DNA of 64,000 nt from positions 8,041,501 to 8,105,500 of the forward strand of contig CM007989.1 in assembly GCA_002189035.1 (NCBI GenBank). The letters run 5' to 3'. The stretch is from Utricularia gibba. Lineage: Eukaryota > Streptophyta > Magnoliopsida > Lamiales > Lentibulariaceae. Under the pieces are notes generated by a model. That model was given only the letters and a program-made list of their open reading frames with translations. It did not search any database and was not told the origin of the DNA. Every line of letters begins with the position of its first letter. The stretch's first letter is position 1. Below, in pieces: positions 10,676-24,029 of the stretch. The position numbers and the translations under genes were made by a program.

Positions 10676-13609
10676 TTGGCATGCAGGAGCATCATGTACC
10701 AGTTTAAACCAAAACCCTATCCCCTCCGGTGTCCCACCTCCACGTGTCCGTCCGGATGTCGGAACTGCGGGTGGATCATTTCTATTAATATCTAAACTCT
10801 AGTTTCCTTGGATAAACGCTGTCGGGTAGTATTTAAAGTAATGTTTTAATCATGAATTGGGCCCCATTTTAGTTCATGGGCGTCCAGGCCCATCAACTGT
10901 AGTCAAACGTGGGCCCATGTGGTCGGTACAATGATATTTCTTTAGTTTTAATAAAAAAATAATATTCAATTTACTAGATTATATATCTTAAATGAGTGTC
11001 GATGATCTCATGTCCCAAAGACACCATCAGCATCGCTATTTTTTAAAAAAATTTATTGAATGAGACATTTTAATAATTATCTGTATAAATTCAATTATAA
11101 AATATTCTATTACTAATTTTCTTAAATGATAACAATATCCATTTAAATTATATATTTAAATTATTTTAAAATAAATTAAAATGTTGGACCAAATAGTTCC
11201 AAGATATTTTAAATAAAATAAAGTGATAACAATTGGTTTTCATCAGGAGGCAGGTGGCCATCTTAATGACGTAATTAAGGCGCAAATTAAGACCAACATA
11301 CTTTTTTCTTCCGTTAATTTCTGATTAACTCCCAGCTAATCAGCATCTTCTGTACCCTTCGACGGCTGCCGGAGCGAGGTAGGGCACGTCATCCTACGCA
11401 GAAAGAGATCGCGACGACCGGAGATCCGTGATGGTCATTAGCGGCCTTAATTACGAGGATCGCGACTCGGTAAACAACGATTTGCATTTAATGACGCCAT
11501 ACGCCACCCACGGCATTTACCTCCCAGATGCTGCTTGTTGGCTGAATCCGACGGTGGATTCCCAAACCGTTGGCCGGAACGCCGTTTCGGAATTCAAGGG
11601 GCGCTTTTATTGTTTCTATTTTCCCAAAACAATCCTTTTTAAATGTCGGAAAGCGACCTTCTCGATATGCAAGTACAAATTGGGCACTCACTTTTCAAAA
11701 ACAAAAATAAAAAGGGTAAATAGTTATACATAGCATAAGTTTTTTTCAAGAAAAAAATTGTAATAATCTAGTATTTTTAATAATATTTAATATTTTTTAA
11801 AAATGTATTTGGTCGGTTGGCGTAAATCTTAATTGAGTTTAAATCAAAAAAATAATATTGAGAATATAATTTTTATTACAATCATATCATGAAATGATCA
11901 ATTTTCTAAATATCGCGGTTCTAAACCCATGGATTAATATATTTTAATTTATAAGGTAATTATGATTTAATTCATATTATGCATAAAAATAAAAATCATA
12001 CTGAAATTAATAAAATATTAAAATTTATAATTAAATACCTAATTTTACTATTAAAATTCATAGTTTATGGTATAAAAATAATAACAACATATGTTATCAA
12101 CGTGACAAATATACTTTGAACTCAATCAATAAGATGCTTTTAATGTAATTTCACATTAAAAAACCAATATTTGAATTAACAACGGTAATAAATTCCACAC
12201 TATAATATAGCTCAATATATTAATAAAAAACCTTGGGCTGTAGCGTAATTTTATATGATTTCAATTCCCATGGGCGTTTTTGACAAGCAAGGAACAAAAA
12301 GCCAATTTCCATTTCTATCCCTCAATGTCCCACGTGGATGAGATCAATATCCAGCTTCTACTTGTGAGAAAATTTCACATAAATAATTTTGTTATCAAAT
12401 AGTAATAATTTAATAATAATATTTTTAAGAAGTGAGTGGATATTTAGTTTTTATTATATTAAAAAAATTCTCGAAAAATAATTTTGATAATTAGAATCAA
12501 ACAAATTTTAAATTATTCAACTCTCTCTCTCTCTCTCTTTTTAAATTAATAAAAAAATATTCCAAAAAATTAAGGAAATTTTTGGTGCCTGTTTGAGGTT
12601 TTTTTTCATTCTATTCGAATAATCAACGCAAATGAAGTCAACGAGGAGACCTGTTTTTCTGACACATTTTTCCTTATGGTGCATTAATATCATGTGTTGA
12701 AATTGGCGGGGAAAAAAAAGGAAATTTTGACTCAATTTTATTTTGTATAATGTTATTTTAGATGCTCCCCAAAATAAAAAGAATGTATATATAATACATA
12801 AAAAAAATGTTGGAGGAAGAATATTGAGGCAGGGGTAATATGGTCATTGTGAGGGGATGCATGCGCAGGATGGTGGGACAGAGCGACATGTCAACATATG
12901 CCCCCCTCATCCGTAATGAACCAGAAAACGAGGCCGGAGGAGAAACCAGGAGCCGCATGCGCAAGAGAAGGTCAAATACGGGTCGGAGAAGAAGGAGAAG
13001 TAGCCTGGATCCCTCTTTTTAAGAAAGTTTTTGGCACGTCATCATAATTTTGATTCTCCGTCGCGGTTATTTGTATCATTTCGAGGTGGGTAAGCGCGTA
13101 ATTGCTCTGTGTTTGTTTTGTTTTCCGAGGTGTCGGGTTTTGGTTTGTGTTGAAGATCTCATTTTGTAGATCTGGGCATTACCGATTACACGCATTGGTT
13201 TGTCGAATAGCCTGAGTCCTAGTGTTTTTTTGCATGCATTGATGACCCAGATGCTTTGTTAATCCATGGATGAACTGAATCAATCCTCTTTTCAAAGCTG
13301 ATTAGTCATCGGGACGTGGGTGGTTTTCTTCTTGTGGAATTGTAAAATCTATTCTGGGTTTGGATTACTCCTTTTTCGGTGGCAATGATTAAGATCAATT
13401 CTTTAATGATGAGTGGTTTGAAAAAGGAAGAAAGTTTGGATCTCTCTGCTTTTTTCTCAAGCTGCGAATGGCGTACTCTTTACTCCGTCGCATTTTGTGG
13501 TGCTGATGCTGCAGGGAATCGCGTTGCCGGATCAAATTGAATTCCTCGGGATTTTCACCCGATAACGGACTCATATCCGAGTTTTTCATTTGGCTAAGTG
13601 GGTTCCGGC
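10676..13609. other. Long AT-rich spacer with one GC-rich island
   Basis: 10730-10930 contains tgggcc/gggccc motifs (Site II-like). 11340-11600 is a GC-richer island holding a 101-codon open frame (11428-11733) without recognisable homology. 11740-12840 is very AT-rich with a (ct)n run at about 12521-12538. 12840-13600 is the promoter and leader of the AFG1-like gene. Confidence 0.5.
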
Positions 13610-16228
13610 ATGAGAATAGCTATTCGAGCGGTGACTCAATTTAGGCGGGCTAGTCGCTGTAGAGACAATTTTATCCGCAAACATGGAAGCGATTATGGGC
13701 TGAGTAAGAATCATCGTTTCTCCAGTGCCGCATCCGTTTCTGGCCTTCCTCATCCCAGACATGCTACCCAGAGAGCCTTTTCCGTTGGAGAAGCTGCTAG
13801 AATTGCTTATGGAGGTAAATTTTGAAGATGGGTGATGATTTGTATTTTTGGGCGTGTTAATGTTTTGGTTTTATTGGCAGAACAAGCTTTTGGGGGGCCT
13901 CTGGTTGAATATGGACGAAGAGTTTCCGCTGGTGAACTTCTTGATGGGGATGCCTGTCAGGTATTGGGGCTTTCTTCTTGTTTTTTCCATTGATTGAGAC
14001 ATTGTCAGTTTATGCGGCAATACTCAATTTCATTAGCAAACTAAAATCGAATTTCGAATCTGTGACAGCTGAATACACTTGGGGAGCTTCAAAGATTATA
14101 TGATGAGCTTGTGGAAAATGAGGCTGCTTGCAAGTTGGATCGATACGCTGCCTCTGAAAAAGCTGGGAGGCAAGTTTAGTTTATTTCAATTGGTTAAGCT
14201 GTCATCCTACGCTGTTTTTTGATTGCAAGGTTTTTGCTATATGCAGAAGTAGGTGGTTGTGGTCCCGTTTCGTTCCTCAGTCTTCATATTCTCCTGTCAA
14301 GGGTCTTTATCTTTATGGAGGAGTAGGCACTGGAAAGACGATGTTGATGGACTTATTTTTTAATCAGCTGTAATACCTCCTTCATTCAAACTTTCGTTTG
14401 GTCCACCACCTAGCTGCTGATTCAGTGCTTTTTTCTCTTCTAAATTCTGGAATTACTTCCAGGCCTGGGAACTGGAGGAAGAAGAGAATTCACTTCCATG
14501 ACTTCATGCTGAATGTTCACAGCCGTTTGCGGGTATGCTCTAACTCTCTTCGTTCACCAAGATAAGAACACTATAGATTGCCTGGAATCTCATCTGATGC
14601 CTTATCTTATTGAAATAGATTCATGTGAAATTGTAAGCTTTGAAATTATAGATGTTACTAGTGCACTGAACTGATGATATCTGATGATTGCATCGAACCT
14701 CAGATGCACCAGGGAGTTGCAGATCCTCTTGAAGTTGTTGCTGGAGAGCTATCAGATGAAGCCATATTGTTGTGTCTTGATGAATTCATGGTACCTTGAA
14801 TCTAGTTTAACTTGGAGATGTTAGTTTTATGTGCATCCTTGAATGAAAACCATCCTGCTTGTTTGTTCAAAAGGTTACCGACGTCGCTGACGCCTTGATT
14901 TTGAACCGTTTATTCGGGCATCTGTTCAGCGATGGATCAGTGAGTACCTCAGCTCATCCAGTTTGTTCCCCATTCTCTGCATCATGATTGTATTGTCACA
15001 GATTCTTGTGGCTACCTCCAACCGAGCTCCTGATAAGCTCTACGAAGGTGGTCTGCAGAGGGATCTCTTTCTTCCCTTTATTGCCACTTTGAAGGTATCT
15101 ATCTAGTTCTCAATCTCCAGCATTACTCACATCAAACAATGGAATGATTTTCAGTTTCGTAATCTAGGAAAGATGTGCAGTTCATGAGATCGGATCATCC
15201 GTTGATTACCGAAAAATGACATCGGTAACGCCTTCTGAATTCCCTTCTTTCCCTAATGCTATGAGCAATATGGGATGATTACCTGTTTGCTGACACTTAG
15301 CTTGCATTTCAGGCTGAAGAAGGTTTCTATTTCGTAGGCAAGCATCTGTCCGCCATTCTTAAACAGAAATTCCAGCAACTGAGTGGAGAAGCCACTCCCT
15401 TCCCACAAGATGTTGAAGTTGTGATGGGTAGAAAACTGCATGTACATCATCTTTCTCTCTTTTGGAAACTACCTTCCTTCATCTCACAAATCTGTGACCT
15501 CTGTCGCCTTTATCCGCATTCCGTTTCAGGTTCCGATAGGCGCCAACGGTTGCGCCTATTTCTCCTTCAAGGAACTGTGTGAGAACCCCCTTGGAGCCGC
15601 AGATTACATGGGACTCTTCAGTAAGTCCTCCCAGTTCTGGGGTCCTTATTCTCCATCTTTCCCTCATACTCCTCACCTGCTTTCACCAGAGAAGTTCCAC
15701 ACCTTGGCATTGGATGGCGTACCGGTTTTCACAGTGGCCAATAAGACGTCCGCCTATCGATTCGTAACCTTAGTTGATGTTAGTTCTTTCCTTACCAGTC
15801 ACCATCTTCATAGAATCAGTCCCCCCCACAAGGCATCTGCTGCATCCTGTCTCTGCAGGTCATGTATGAGAACAGAGCTCGCCTGGTGTGCACAGCGGAG
15901 GCCCCCCCTTTCCAACTGTTCGAACACGTCGTGACCATTGCTGACGCGCAGCAGATGGCCCCCAGAACCTCCTCCAGATCAAGGAAGCACGATGTGCACG
16001 ATATCTGCGTCGACAACGAACTGGGTTTCGCCAAGGATCGAACCATCAGCAGGTTAGCCTTCTCCGGCCGTTTGCTAAGATTCCGGTGTTGCGCCACCGC
16101 CCTTCAGCCTGGAGCTGAAATCGAACCTCTTTGGCAGGTTGACGGAGATGAATAGCAGAGAGTACTTGGCTCAGCACGAGGAGATGCTGATGGAGAAGCA
16201 GCCGTTGCAGGAAGGAGCCTTCCCTTGA
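13610..16228 (+). CDS. AFG1/ZapE-type AAA ATPase, probably mitochondrial, 491 aa
   Basis: Fourteen exons: 13610-13814, 13881-13960, 14069-14169, 14247-14369, 14463-14532, 14704-14790, 14874-14939, 15002-15094, 15168-15224, 15313-15441, 15530-15620, 15690-15778, 15859-16052 and 16138-16228. They sum to 1476 bases (492 codons). Residues 1-50 are Arg/Ser-rich and poor in acidic residues, like a mitochondrial presequence. Walker A is GGVGTGKT (153-160) and is followed by MLMDLFF. Walker B is LLCLDEF (215-221). RIHFHDFMLNVHSRL and TSNRAPDKLYEGGLQRDLFLPF are diagnostic of AFG1/LACE1/ZapE. In yeast and bacteria these ATPases help turn over respiratory-chain subunits or regulate division; the plant role is inferred. 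Intron 3 begins gcaagt, a GC-AG intron. The frame is intact. Confidence 0.92.
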
Positions 16229-17116
16229 ATTACCTCCTGAAACCTTGGTGTACCATAGAAATAAGACAGGGACTCGGTTTTCCCCACATTATTGTGCATA
16301 TAGTAAATAAATATTTTTTTTTTCATTTTCAAAGATAGAATAATAAAATATATTTAGGTTACAAAATTTGAATAATATTTTTTAAAATACTCAATATATT
16401 AATTATTCAATTATTTCAACTTAGCTTATCAAATATAATAATTTCTTGCATTTACATATATTATTAGTTTATAAATTGTATTTTTTTATTAGTTTTGATG
16501 ATGAAAATCTTGTTAAATTGATAAATAATACAAAATTAGTAAAGATGAAATAATAAAATAATAAAGATGAATAATTAGTAATTATAAAGTGCTATTAATT
16601 CTTTAAAAATGATAAATTATTTGTTTTTCTTGATAATTTTTAAAAATATCATTTTTGCTTGAATTCTCCCCATGCATGCGGATCTTTCTTAATATGAACG
16701 AAAAAAAGAACCGTTGAGATGCGAGAATCGGGTAGTATGCAACGTAGTTGCAGAGCGAGCATTTATGATCGGCATGGGAGGGTCTTCCGCTATCATCGGA
16801 GTGAGCCGGCGGTCTGAATTTTCTGATATTGTCCCTGCCGGGATCTTTACGACGCCGTTCTTCCAGGGCACCCGGCGCGATTCTGTTGGAGGTAAATGTT
16901 CTCCGATCACGATTCTTGATGTGGTTGATGAAGCCCGCGATCGATGGAATGATTATGATGTTTAATTGGATGCGCGGGGGATTGGTGATGTTATTCCGGA
17001 TTAATTCCACGTCGTACAGTCTCAGCCAGATTCGACTTAATTTGTTTTTCCTGATTGGTTGCAGGTTGTGCATCTTAAGGTTTGGTGACTTTATCGAGTC
17101 TTTATTTCATATGAAC
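16229..17116. other. Spacer and leader of the clathrin adaptor gene
   Basis: 16300-16670 is AT-rich. 16680-17100 is more balanced and probably contains the promoter and 5' untranslated region. Open frames here show no recognisable product. Confidence 0.45.
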
Positions 17117-20101
17117 ATGGCAGCTAGTGGTAGCGGGCAACAAAACATTAAGAAAGCAATTGCGACTATAAAAGATTCTACCTTGGTTGGAATAGCTAAA
17201 GTTAATAGTGAATACAAGGTGATAAGTTTTAGTCAGGTTGCTGACAAAACGGTTGGTTTTTTAATGGTTAGATTTTAACGATTGTTTGTAGGATTTAAGT
17301 GTTTCTATTCTCAAAGCCACCAACCATGTTGAGGTTCTTCCAAAGGAGAAGCATGTACGAAGTGAGTAACAGGGCATTGCATTCTGCCTCATAATCCCCG
17401 GAACTGGTTCAGGGTTTGCCTTTTTCTTTGTAGTGGAACTGATTTTAAATATGTTATCCGCTATGCTCAGATATTTTAGGTGCACTCTCTGGTTCAAGAC
17501 CACGGGGATATGTTTCATATTGCATACATACCCTTACAAAGCGTCTTGCTAAAACACATACGTGGGTGGTACCATATTGAGGCCTTATCTCCCCATCTCT
17601 CTTTTTGTACTGTTCTTAAAGCTGCTAGAAAAATTGGTAAGAGATTTCATTTTCAGGTTGCTTTGAAGACATTGATCGTTATACATCGTGCTATTAGAGA
17701 AGTTGATAATCCATTCTGCGAGGAGATGATTAGCCATCAGAAAACCAGGGGTCATTTGGTGAATCTATTACATTTCAAGGATGACTCACTCCCCAGCGGT
17801 ACTCTTCCGTATGATATTCAATTACCTGATTTGTGCTGTGAGGCTTCATCAGTGTCTCTGTTTTTCAGCATGGGATTATTCGAAATGGATCCGCTCATAC
17901 GCTTTATATATTGAGGAGTGCCTTGAATGTTTTCGTGTGATTAAGTATGATTTTCACAGAGATTATTCGGTATGTCGTTTATCCTTTACAATAACTCTTG
18001 CCTTCAATGAATTAGCTCTCGAGTTAAGTCTTCTTTCTATGGACTAAGTTACTAATTCTTGTTTCTGAAGAGAACTAAGAGCTTTGACACTTGGGAGCTT
18101 CTTGAACATTTGCCTGCTCTGCAGCAACTTCTCTTTCACCTTCTTGCTTGCCAGGTATGGATGAAATGTGAATCTATTTATCTTCATATGGTTGAAGGAA
18201 AACATAGTTCAGAGTTCAGAGACATTTTGGTTAATTTCTACTGCTGCAGCCTGTTGGTGCAGCTAGATACCATTTCATCATCCAATATGCCCTTTCTATT
18301 GTAAGAAACCATTATTGATTATTCCTGATTCTACATAAGATCAACGGAAACTCGTTATATTACCTACATTATTAACGATCTTATCCAGGTTGCAGCAGAA
18401 AGCATGAGGCTCTATGTTGCAGTAACAGACGGTGTACTTGTCTTGGTTGAAAAGGTTGGAGTTTTTCCTGCTTCTCTTCAGGGTTGCAACATCTCATGTC
18501 AAACTCAAATGCATTTAACAAATTCTTCCAGTTTTTCGAGATGCAACGTCGCGATGCTCTCAAGGCTCTTCATATCTACAAAAGATCCATTGAGCAAGTG
18601 AGTTTCTTCATTCCATGTTCTATCAATTCTGCATGTCTTTTGGTTTTACAGCTTAAGCTGCACTTATCTTGACGACCCAGGCTCGGGAGCTGTCTGCCTT
18701 TTTTGAGATGTGCCAGGCTCTGGGGTTTGGCATGAGACAGAAATATGTTAAAATTGAACAGGTGCAAATTCCTTCTCCTATCATGAAAGCCTGATATAAT
18801 GAACACTCTGAAAGTTCTCAGATATGGTTTCTCTTTCCCAGCCTCCTGCATCTTTCTTGTCAGCCATGGAAGAGTACGTGAAGGATGCACCGCAGACACT
18901 AATGCTTCCATGGAGACCTGTATGTAAATTCCACTCCAAATATGCCTTGAGTTGTCACAAAAGTTCCATAGAGATCTTTAACCGTTATACCTCTTGATTC
19001 CATAAGAACGATGGCGGTGGCGATGCAACAAAAGTAATTGCCATTCCTGCGGGAGATCCTGAGAAAACTGAAGCAGATCCTTCTACTGATTCCTCAAGAA
19101 ATAGCAAGAGCAATTCGGATGCTGTTCCATTAATACCTGATCTACTGGTATTGACTAAGATGGATATTTCACAAGACATGGTTAGAGAACAACACAATAT
19201 AGACTAACGTTCATGTCATCAGAGCTGGGATGAACCTGATTTGGAAGCATCAGAATTGGACATAGGTAACTCCGCTGCTCTATCCACTGCCACAGCAGAT
19301 TCAGAGACTGTTTGTGAACCAACTCTCTGGGAACTTGCTCTCGTTGCTACTGCTTCTGAAGCTTCTTCTTCAAATCAGCCAAGCGAAGTGTTCATCAACC
19401 AGGCCACTGTTCTGGACAGATTGACAATGGACAGTTTATATGAAGCTGCTTTGACGAACCCATCTCCGAGTGGTAGCTCCTCAGTAAATCCTTTTGAAGC
19501 TGGCAATTATAATCAGCTGGTGGCCTGTGATCAAAGCATGCTGGCGCAACCTTATCCCATTGAAATGACTGGAATGGCGCAAGTAGCAGCGATGCAGCAT
19601 TATTACCAAGAACCACAGCAGCAGCAAGAATTCATTGATCCCCAGTTTTTTCTACAGGAAAGACAGTTTCCTGGGCAATGCCAAGTTTTGATGCAGCAGC
19701 AAGAGAAGTCATTTTCCGGTCTTGATTCTAGTAACCCCTTTGGCAATCCATTCACCATGGACCAAGATTCGTTTCCTGTAGAGCTGATGCCACCTCCATT
19801 GCCCAGTGAACGAACCAGCCAGCCAACTGATTTGGGAACCGGTGTTTCTTTTCCGGCTGCACCGAAGGAACAGTCTCCCGGTCTGATTTTCCGACATCTG
19901 GTGGATTTGGGCAACCGCCCATATGATGACATTCCGTCGGTGGCCGCAACCCAGAGCCAGAGCTCTTGTATTGGTTTGCAAGATTCGTTGCCTGGCGCAA
20001 TATCAGAAACCTGCCCCCGTGATACTAAACTGCCTGAGTTTCCCGATACACCAAACCCAAACCAACCTGCTGGCTCGAGCTTCAGCCTGGCCCTCATTTG
20101 A
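17117..20101 (+). CDS. AP180/CALM-type clathrin assembly protein (ANTH domain), 652 aa
   Basis: Thirteen exons: 17117-17218, 17292-17361, 17471-17568, 17657-17798, 17869-17969, 18071-18154, 18250-18300, 18389-18454, 18532-18597, 18681-18761, 18842-18919, 19007-19147 and 19223-20101, summing to 1959 bases. The ANTH domain occupies about residues 5-290: [19 protein letters not shown] carries the lipid-binding basic patch, and [15 protein letters not shown] is the family core. The last exon is disordered and Gln/Pro-rich. It has three NPF motifs (449-451, 531-533, 535-537), which bind EH-domain endocytic proteins. The protein should recruit clathrin to PtdIns(4,5)P2 membranes during endocytosis. 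An alternative ATG six bases upstream (17111) adds two residues. It belongs to the plant PICALM group, but I cannot assign the member. Confidence 0.92.
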
Positions 20102-20358
20102 AGTTACATTTTTTTTTTCTTTGCAACAAGCTTCTGCTGCGGTGAAGGGGCGCTGGTTCTGATCGACGGGGATGATGGTGAATTTAGATTTCTTTTTGAG
20201 ATTTATTCGAATTATAGTATTTTAAAAAGTTGAACGGATCCAATTTAACGGCGTCGTATTGCATTGTGGGCCTTTGGGCTTTTCGTAATTTATATCATGG
20301 GCTTTGATATAAATACAAGCTCTCCAATTTTCGGCCCATTAAGACGGAATTGGGGCTC

Positions 20359-20364
20359 TATAAA
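20359..20364 (+). promoter_or_regulatory. TATA box of CPL4
   Basis: tataaa, set between tgggcc/cggccc-type Site II motifs (20268-20340) and a pyrimidine-rich leader. A likely 5' untranslated intron runs from a gtaagg donor at 20449 to the acag acceptor at 21001, just before the ATG at 21009. Confidence 0.6.
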
Positions 20365-21008
20365 GTCTCTCCCTGTCGGGGAATTTGGCCAGTGGTTCAA
20401 CGGTTGTGCTCCTCACTTCTGCTTCCCCCGTCGCCGATTTTCCAACAAGTAAGGAAGGTGCGAAAGTTAGTTAGTTCGGTTTTTGGGTACTGCTGTCTAC
20501 TTCTGGCCCTCGAAAAGGGAAAAAGGGAAACCTATCATGTTCAATTCTGTTCGCGTTTTACTTCCATCGTTCATTTTCGTTTTTGTTTCTTTTTGTTTTG
20601 CTTCGAGTTAGTTTTTCATGTGTTGTTGAACGACCGATTTTCGGCTCCCTAAAGGTTTTAGAATATGGTGTGACGGCTTTGTGTGGGGACCTTTTACGAG
20701 CGTGGGGCGTGAGAACGATCAATTTGTTAGAGAAGGGACTGGGTATGGTTTGAAATATTTATGATATTGGGTTAAATGCTCTTAATCTTTTTGTTTGAAT
20801 GTATTAGGGTGAATGATTATTTAAACTGCTCTGTCTAGAGAGAAAGTAGTGTAATTTTAGGCTTCATGTATTGGAAATACCATTTTCTTTGAAGGATGTA
20901 AGTTCTTGCCAGTTCACATACTTCAGAATTAGCTCATTCTTTGTGGTCTTCACTAGTGAAGTTCTGTGTTTAATCTCGGAAGTGGTAAAATATCATGACA
21001 GATACAGG

Positions 21009-23279
21009 ATGGTAGACAGTCCAGGCTATTCATCAAGTTCGGATGACTTTGCTGCGTTGTTGGATGCAGAACTGGATTCTAGTGAAGGAGGAGAAGACGA
21101 AGAAGAGGAGGAAGAAGAAGATGAAGAAGAAGAAAAAGAAGAGGAAGAAGATGAAGAAGAAGAAGTAGAAGTAGGAGAAGTAGAAATAGGAGAAGGAACA
21201 GAATTCCAAACGAATATTAACCGGTGGTGATATTTTTTTGATTTAATTAGTTTGGAAAATAAGCATGAGAATTAGCTGTACTGAGAAATATGAAAATGTA
21301 TAAACTGTTGGCTATTGTTTGAAATGATGTTAGTATAGCTTACAGTCTTCCTTGGTTTAGTGGCAAATGGATTCGCTTGGATGGTTGAAATTAATAGAAA
21401 ATCGGGGTTGCATGAAGTTTTGATCAATTTGCCTTTAACGAGTTTTGATGATCTATCACCAGGGTTCCTAACTTTATTTTATTGTTGTAGGGATAAAAGA
21501 CGGAGGTTAGAGGAATGCACTGATCAACCCCCAGCAACTGGCCTTTGCCCACACCCAGGTTTTTATGCAGGAATGTGCATGAGATGTGGCCAAAAAATTG
21601 ATGATGGATCTGGAATTCAATTTGGGTACATACATAAGGTCGTTTGCCTATCCAACTTCATTTCTTTGCGGCCTAACTCTTGACTTTCCTCATTGATTTG
21701 TACTTTTGTATTATATGCGTTTGGTTCTTATTGTTGTTGGTGCAGAATCTCAGGCTTGCTAATGATGAGATAGCTCGACTGCGTGATAAAGATTTGAAAA
21801 GCTTACTCAGTCGCAGGAAACTTTGTTTGGTTCTTGATTTGGACCATACACTGCTCAATTCAACTCGTCTTTCTGATCTTACAGTTGAAGAACATTACTT
21901 GAATGTCCAAACCAATGATTTTCCTGGTAATTACTCTGCCTTTATTCTGCGTACTTGTTAAGGCAGCAGTGGCTTTGTGTTTGAGGATTGGATTGATAGC
22001 TACATCTATGATGTTTACTAGGACTTATCCCTTTCAACTATTTCAGTTTCCTTTTTCTGCCAAGAATTATTTATATGTTCTGATGATTTGCAATGTACAC
22101 GTGGTCAGATTCCTTTAAGGGTTCACTATTTAGGCTGGACCACATCCACATGATGACAAAGTTAAGACCCTTCGTTAGAACATTCCTGATGGAAGCTTGC
22201 AAAAGATTCGAGATGTATATTTACACCATGGGTGAAAGACCCTATGCTTTGGAAATGGCAAAACTTCTCGACCCTGAGGAAATTTATTTTAACTCCAGGG
22301 TCATCGCTCAAGGCGATTGTACACAGAGGCACCAAAAAGGTCTTGATGTTGTCGTGGGACAAGAAAGCTCAGTTTTAATCCTTGATGATACAGAAGGGGT
22401 AAGCGAGACCCAAAACCAGCGTTACATTTCACTTGTCTTCAAAGTATCGTAGGTTAAGATAAGTTTTCCATGATCATGGATGCCTAGAAAGCAGTTTCAT
22501 TACTTAGGTTTCTATACTACCGAGGTGAATTACTTGCTTTACTTACACCATGTCTTCAGGTGTGGGGGAAGCATAAAGAAAACCTGATACTGATGGAAAG
22601 ATACCTCTACTTCGCATCTAGTTGCAAGCAATTTGGTTTTAGATGCAAATCTCTTTCCGAACTCAAAAGTGATGAAAGTGAATCAGAAGGTGCTCTGTCT
22701 ACAGTTCTTGCTACTCTAGAACAGATCCATAATTTATTCTTTGACGCGGTATTGTCTCTTTGCTTTCCTTCCAACAGCTAATTCACCCGCTGCTCTTCAT
22801 CTCTGATAGCTTTACTCCCTTTGTCCATCCTCAGGCGAATGAGAAGGAACTAAGAGCTCGGGATGTGAGACAGGTATCATCCACATATCTCATAGTCATC
22901 CCTCTGAAACCTTTTTTTTTTTTATTTTTTTGGTTGCTACAATCTCTTGGCTCCATGTATCAATCAGGTTCTTAAAACGGTTCGCAAGAAGATCTTGGAA
23001 GGCTGTAAAATCATGTTCAGCCGAGTTTTCCCATCAAACTTTCCAGCCGAAAGCCACCAGCTGTGGAAAATGGCAGAGCAGCTGGGAGCAATATGCACAA
23101 CAGAGGTCGATCCTTCAGTTACCCATGTCGTTGCGATGGACGCCGGAACTGATAAATCGCGGTGGGCGTTGCAGGAGAGCAAGCATCTGATCCACCCCAG
23201 CTGGCTCGAAGCAACCAACTACATGTGGAAGAAGGCGCCGGAGGAAAAGTTTCCGGTCGAATCTGCGAAGGCCAAATGA
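21009..23279 (+). CDS. CPL4: RNA polymerase II CTD phosphatase CPL4 (FCP1-like), 457 aa
   Basis: Seven coding exons: 21009-21223, 21491-21638, 21746-21926, 22109-22398, 22560-22748, 22835-22873 and 22968-23279, giving 1374 bases. Residues 25-65 are almost pure Glu/Asp, encoded by a gaa/gag run. A Cys/His segment follows (CPHPGFYAGMCMRCG). The FCP1 catalytic domain starts with DLDHTLLNS, in which DxDxT at 152-156 carries the phosphoryl-accepting Asp. KLRPFVRTFL and VLILDDT are further phosphatase motifs. A BRCT domain spans about 355-440 (FSRVFPSN, THVVAMD, HPSWLEA). The enzyme removes phosphate from the Pol II C-terminal repeats in the nucleus. An in-frame ATG at 20871 lies in the presumed leader intron and is rejected. 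FIP1 follows on the same strand about 3.8 kb downstream. Confidence 0.93.
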
Positions 23280-23884
23280 TGCTGGGATTCCTTCATTTGC
23301 GACTCAGCAACCAACTGTATTTACCTGTAAGTGGTAGGATCAATGCTAAAAATCCAGGTTGGTTCTTTGCTGTAGATCGAATCCTTCTTGAGAGTTAATT
23401 CTATTTCACCTCAAATTACATGACAAGCTGCACACAGTACAACAAAACACTTTAAAAACCGGATCTTTTTGTACTGAACGTCTGTTCCAAGGATGATGGA
23501 TGTGGTCACTGGTCTTTCAATCATTCACATCCATCTACAGAGATACCCATCTGCCAGTAACAGCTCACATCCATAAGATGATAATGCCATCAATCACTTC
23601 CAGAATTTTAGGTTGAAAAGGTATAGCTTAGACTCATCTTAAATGGTGGGATTGTGATTAACAGTCGACTGGACGTGAGAATTACAGCACCTAATAGCAA
23701 TAATTAACCACTAAGTACTGATCTGAAGTTTATGGTCCTTTACCCGTCAGATTTGGCAGCAGTCTCCATCTACAATTATTCTTGCCTAGTTGTTACCTTT
23801 TTTAAATTTCTTTATGGTCCTACTTTACATGGGAGTACAGTTTCAAATGATCCCGACAGAGAACATGTAGGGAGATGTAGCATC
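23280..23884. other. CPL4 3' region and MIR156 promoter
   Basis: No coding signal. This is the 3' untranslated region of CPL4 followed by promoter sequence leading to the TATA box at 23885. Confidence 0.5.
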
Positions 23885-23892
23885 TATAAATA
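23885..23892 (+). promoter_or_regulatory. TATA box of the MIR156 primary transcript
   Basis: tataaata, 160 bases before the mature miRNA. Transcription would begin near 23920. This spacing is usual for plant MIR genes transcribed by Pol II. Confidence 0.65.
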
Positions 23893-24029
23893 TGGTACAT
23901 GGTATGGACAAGGAAACCCTAACAGCCGGCCGTTCTTCTGCAAGCGTTTGGAGTTTCAGATCTGACCGTTTTTTGTGACTTTGTTTGGAAGAAGATTTCT
24001 GGGTTTGTGCTCAAGTTGTGTGTTGGATG

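Noticed and set aside
17480-17914. 144-codon plus-strand frame near the clathrin adaptor
   Set aside because: It is a shifted read-through of exons 3 and 4; splicing gives the conserved ANTH sequence instead.
20871-21008. In-frame ATG and 46-residue extension before CPL4
   Set aside because: The extension is hydrophobic and unlike the family. It lies in a region flanked by a leader-intron donor (20449) and acceptor (21001), so it is intronic.
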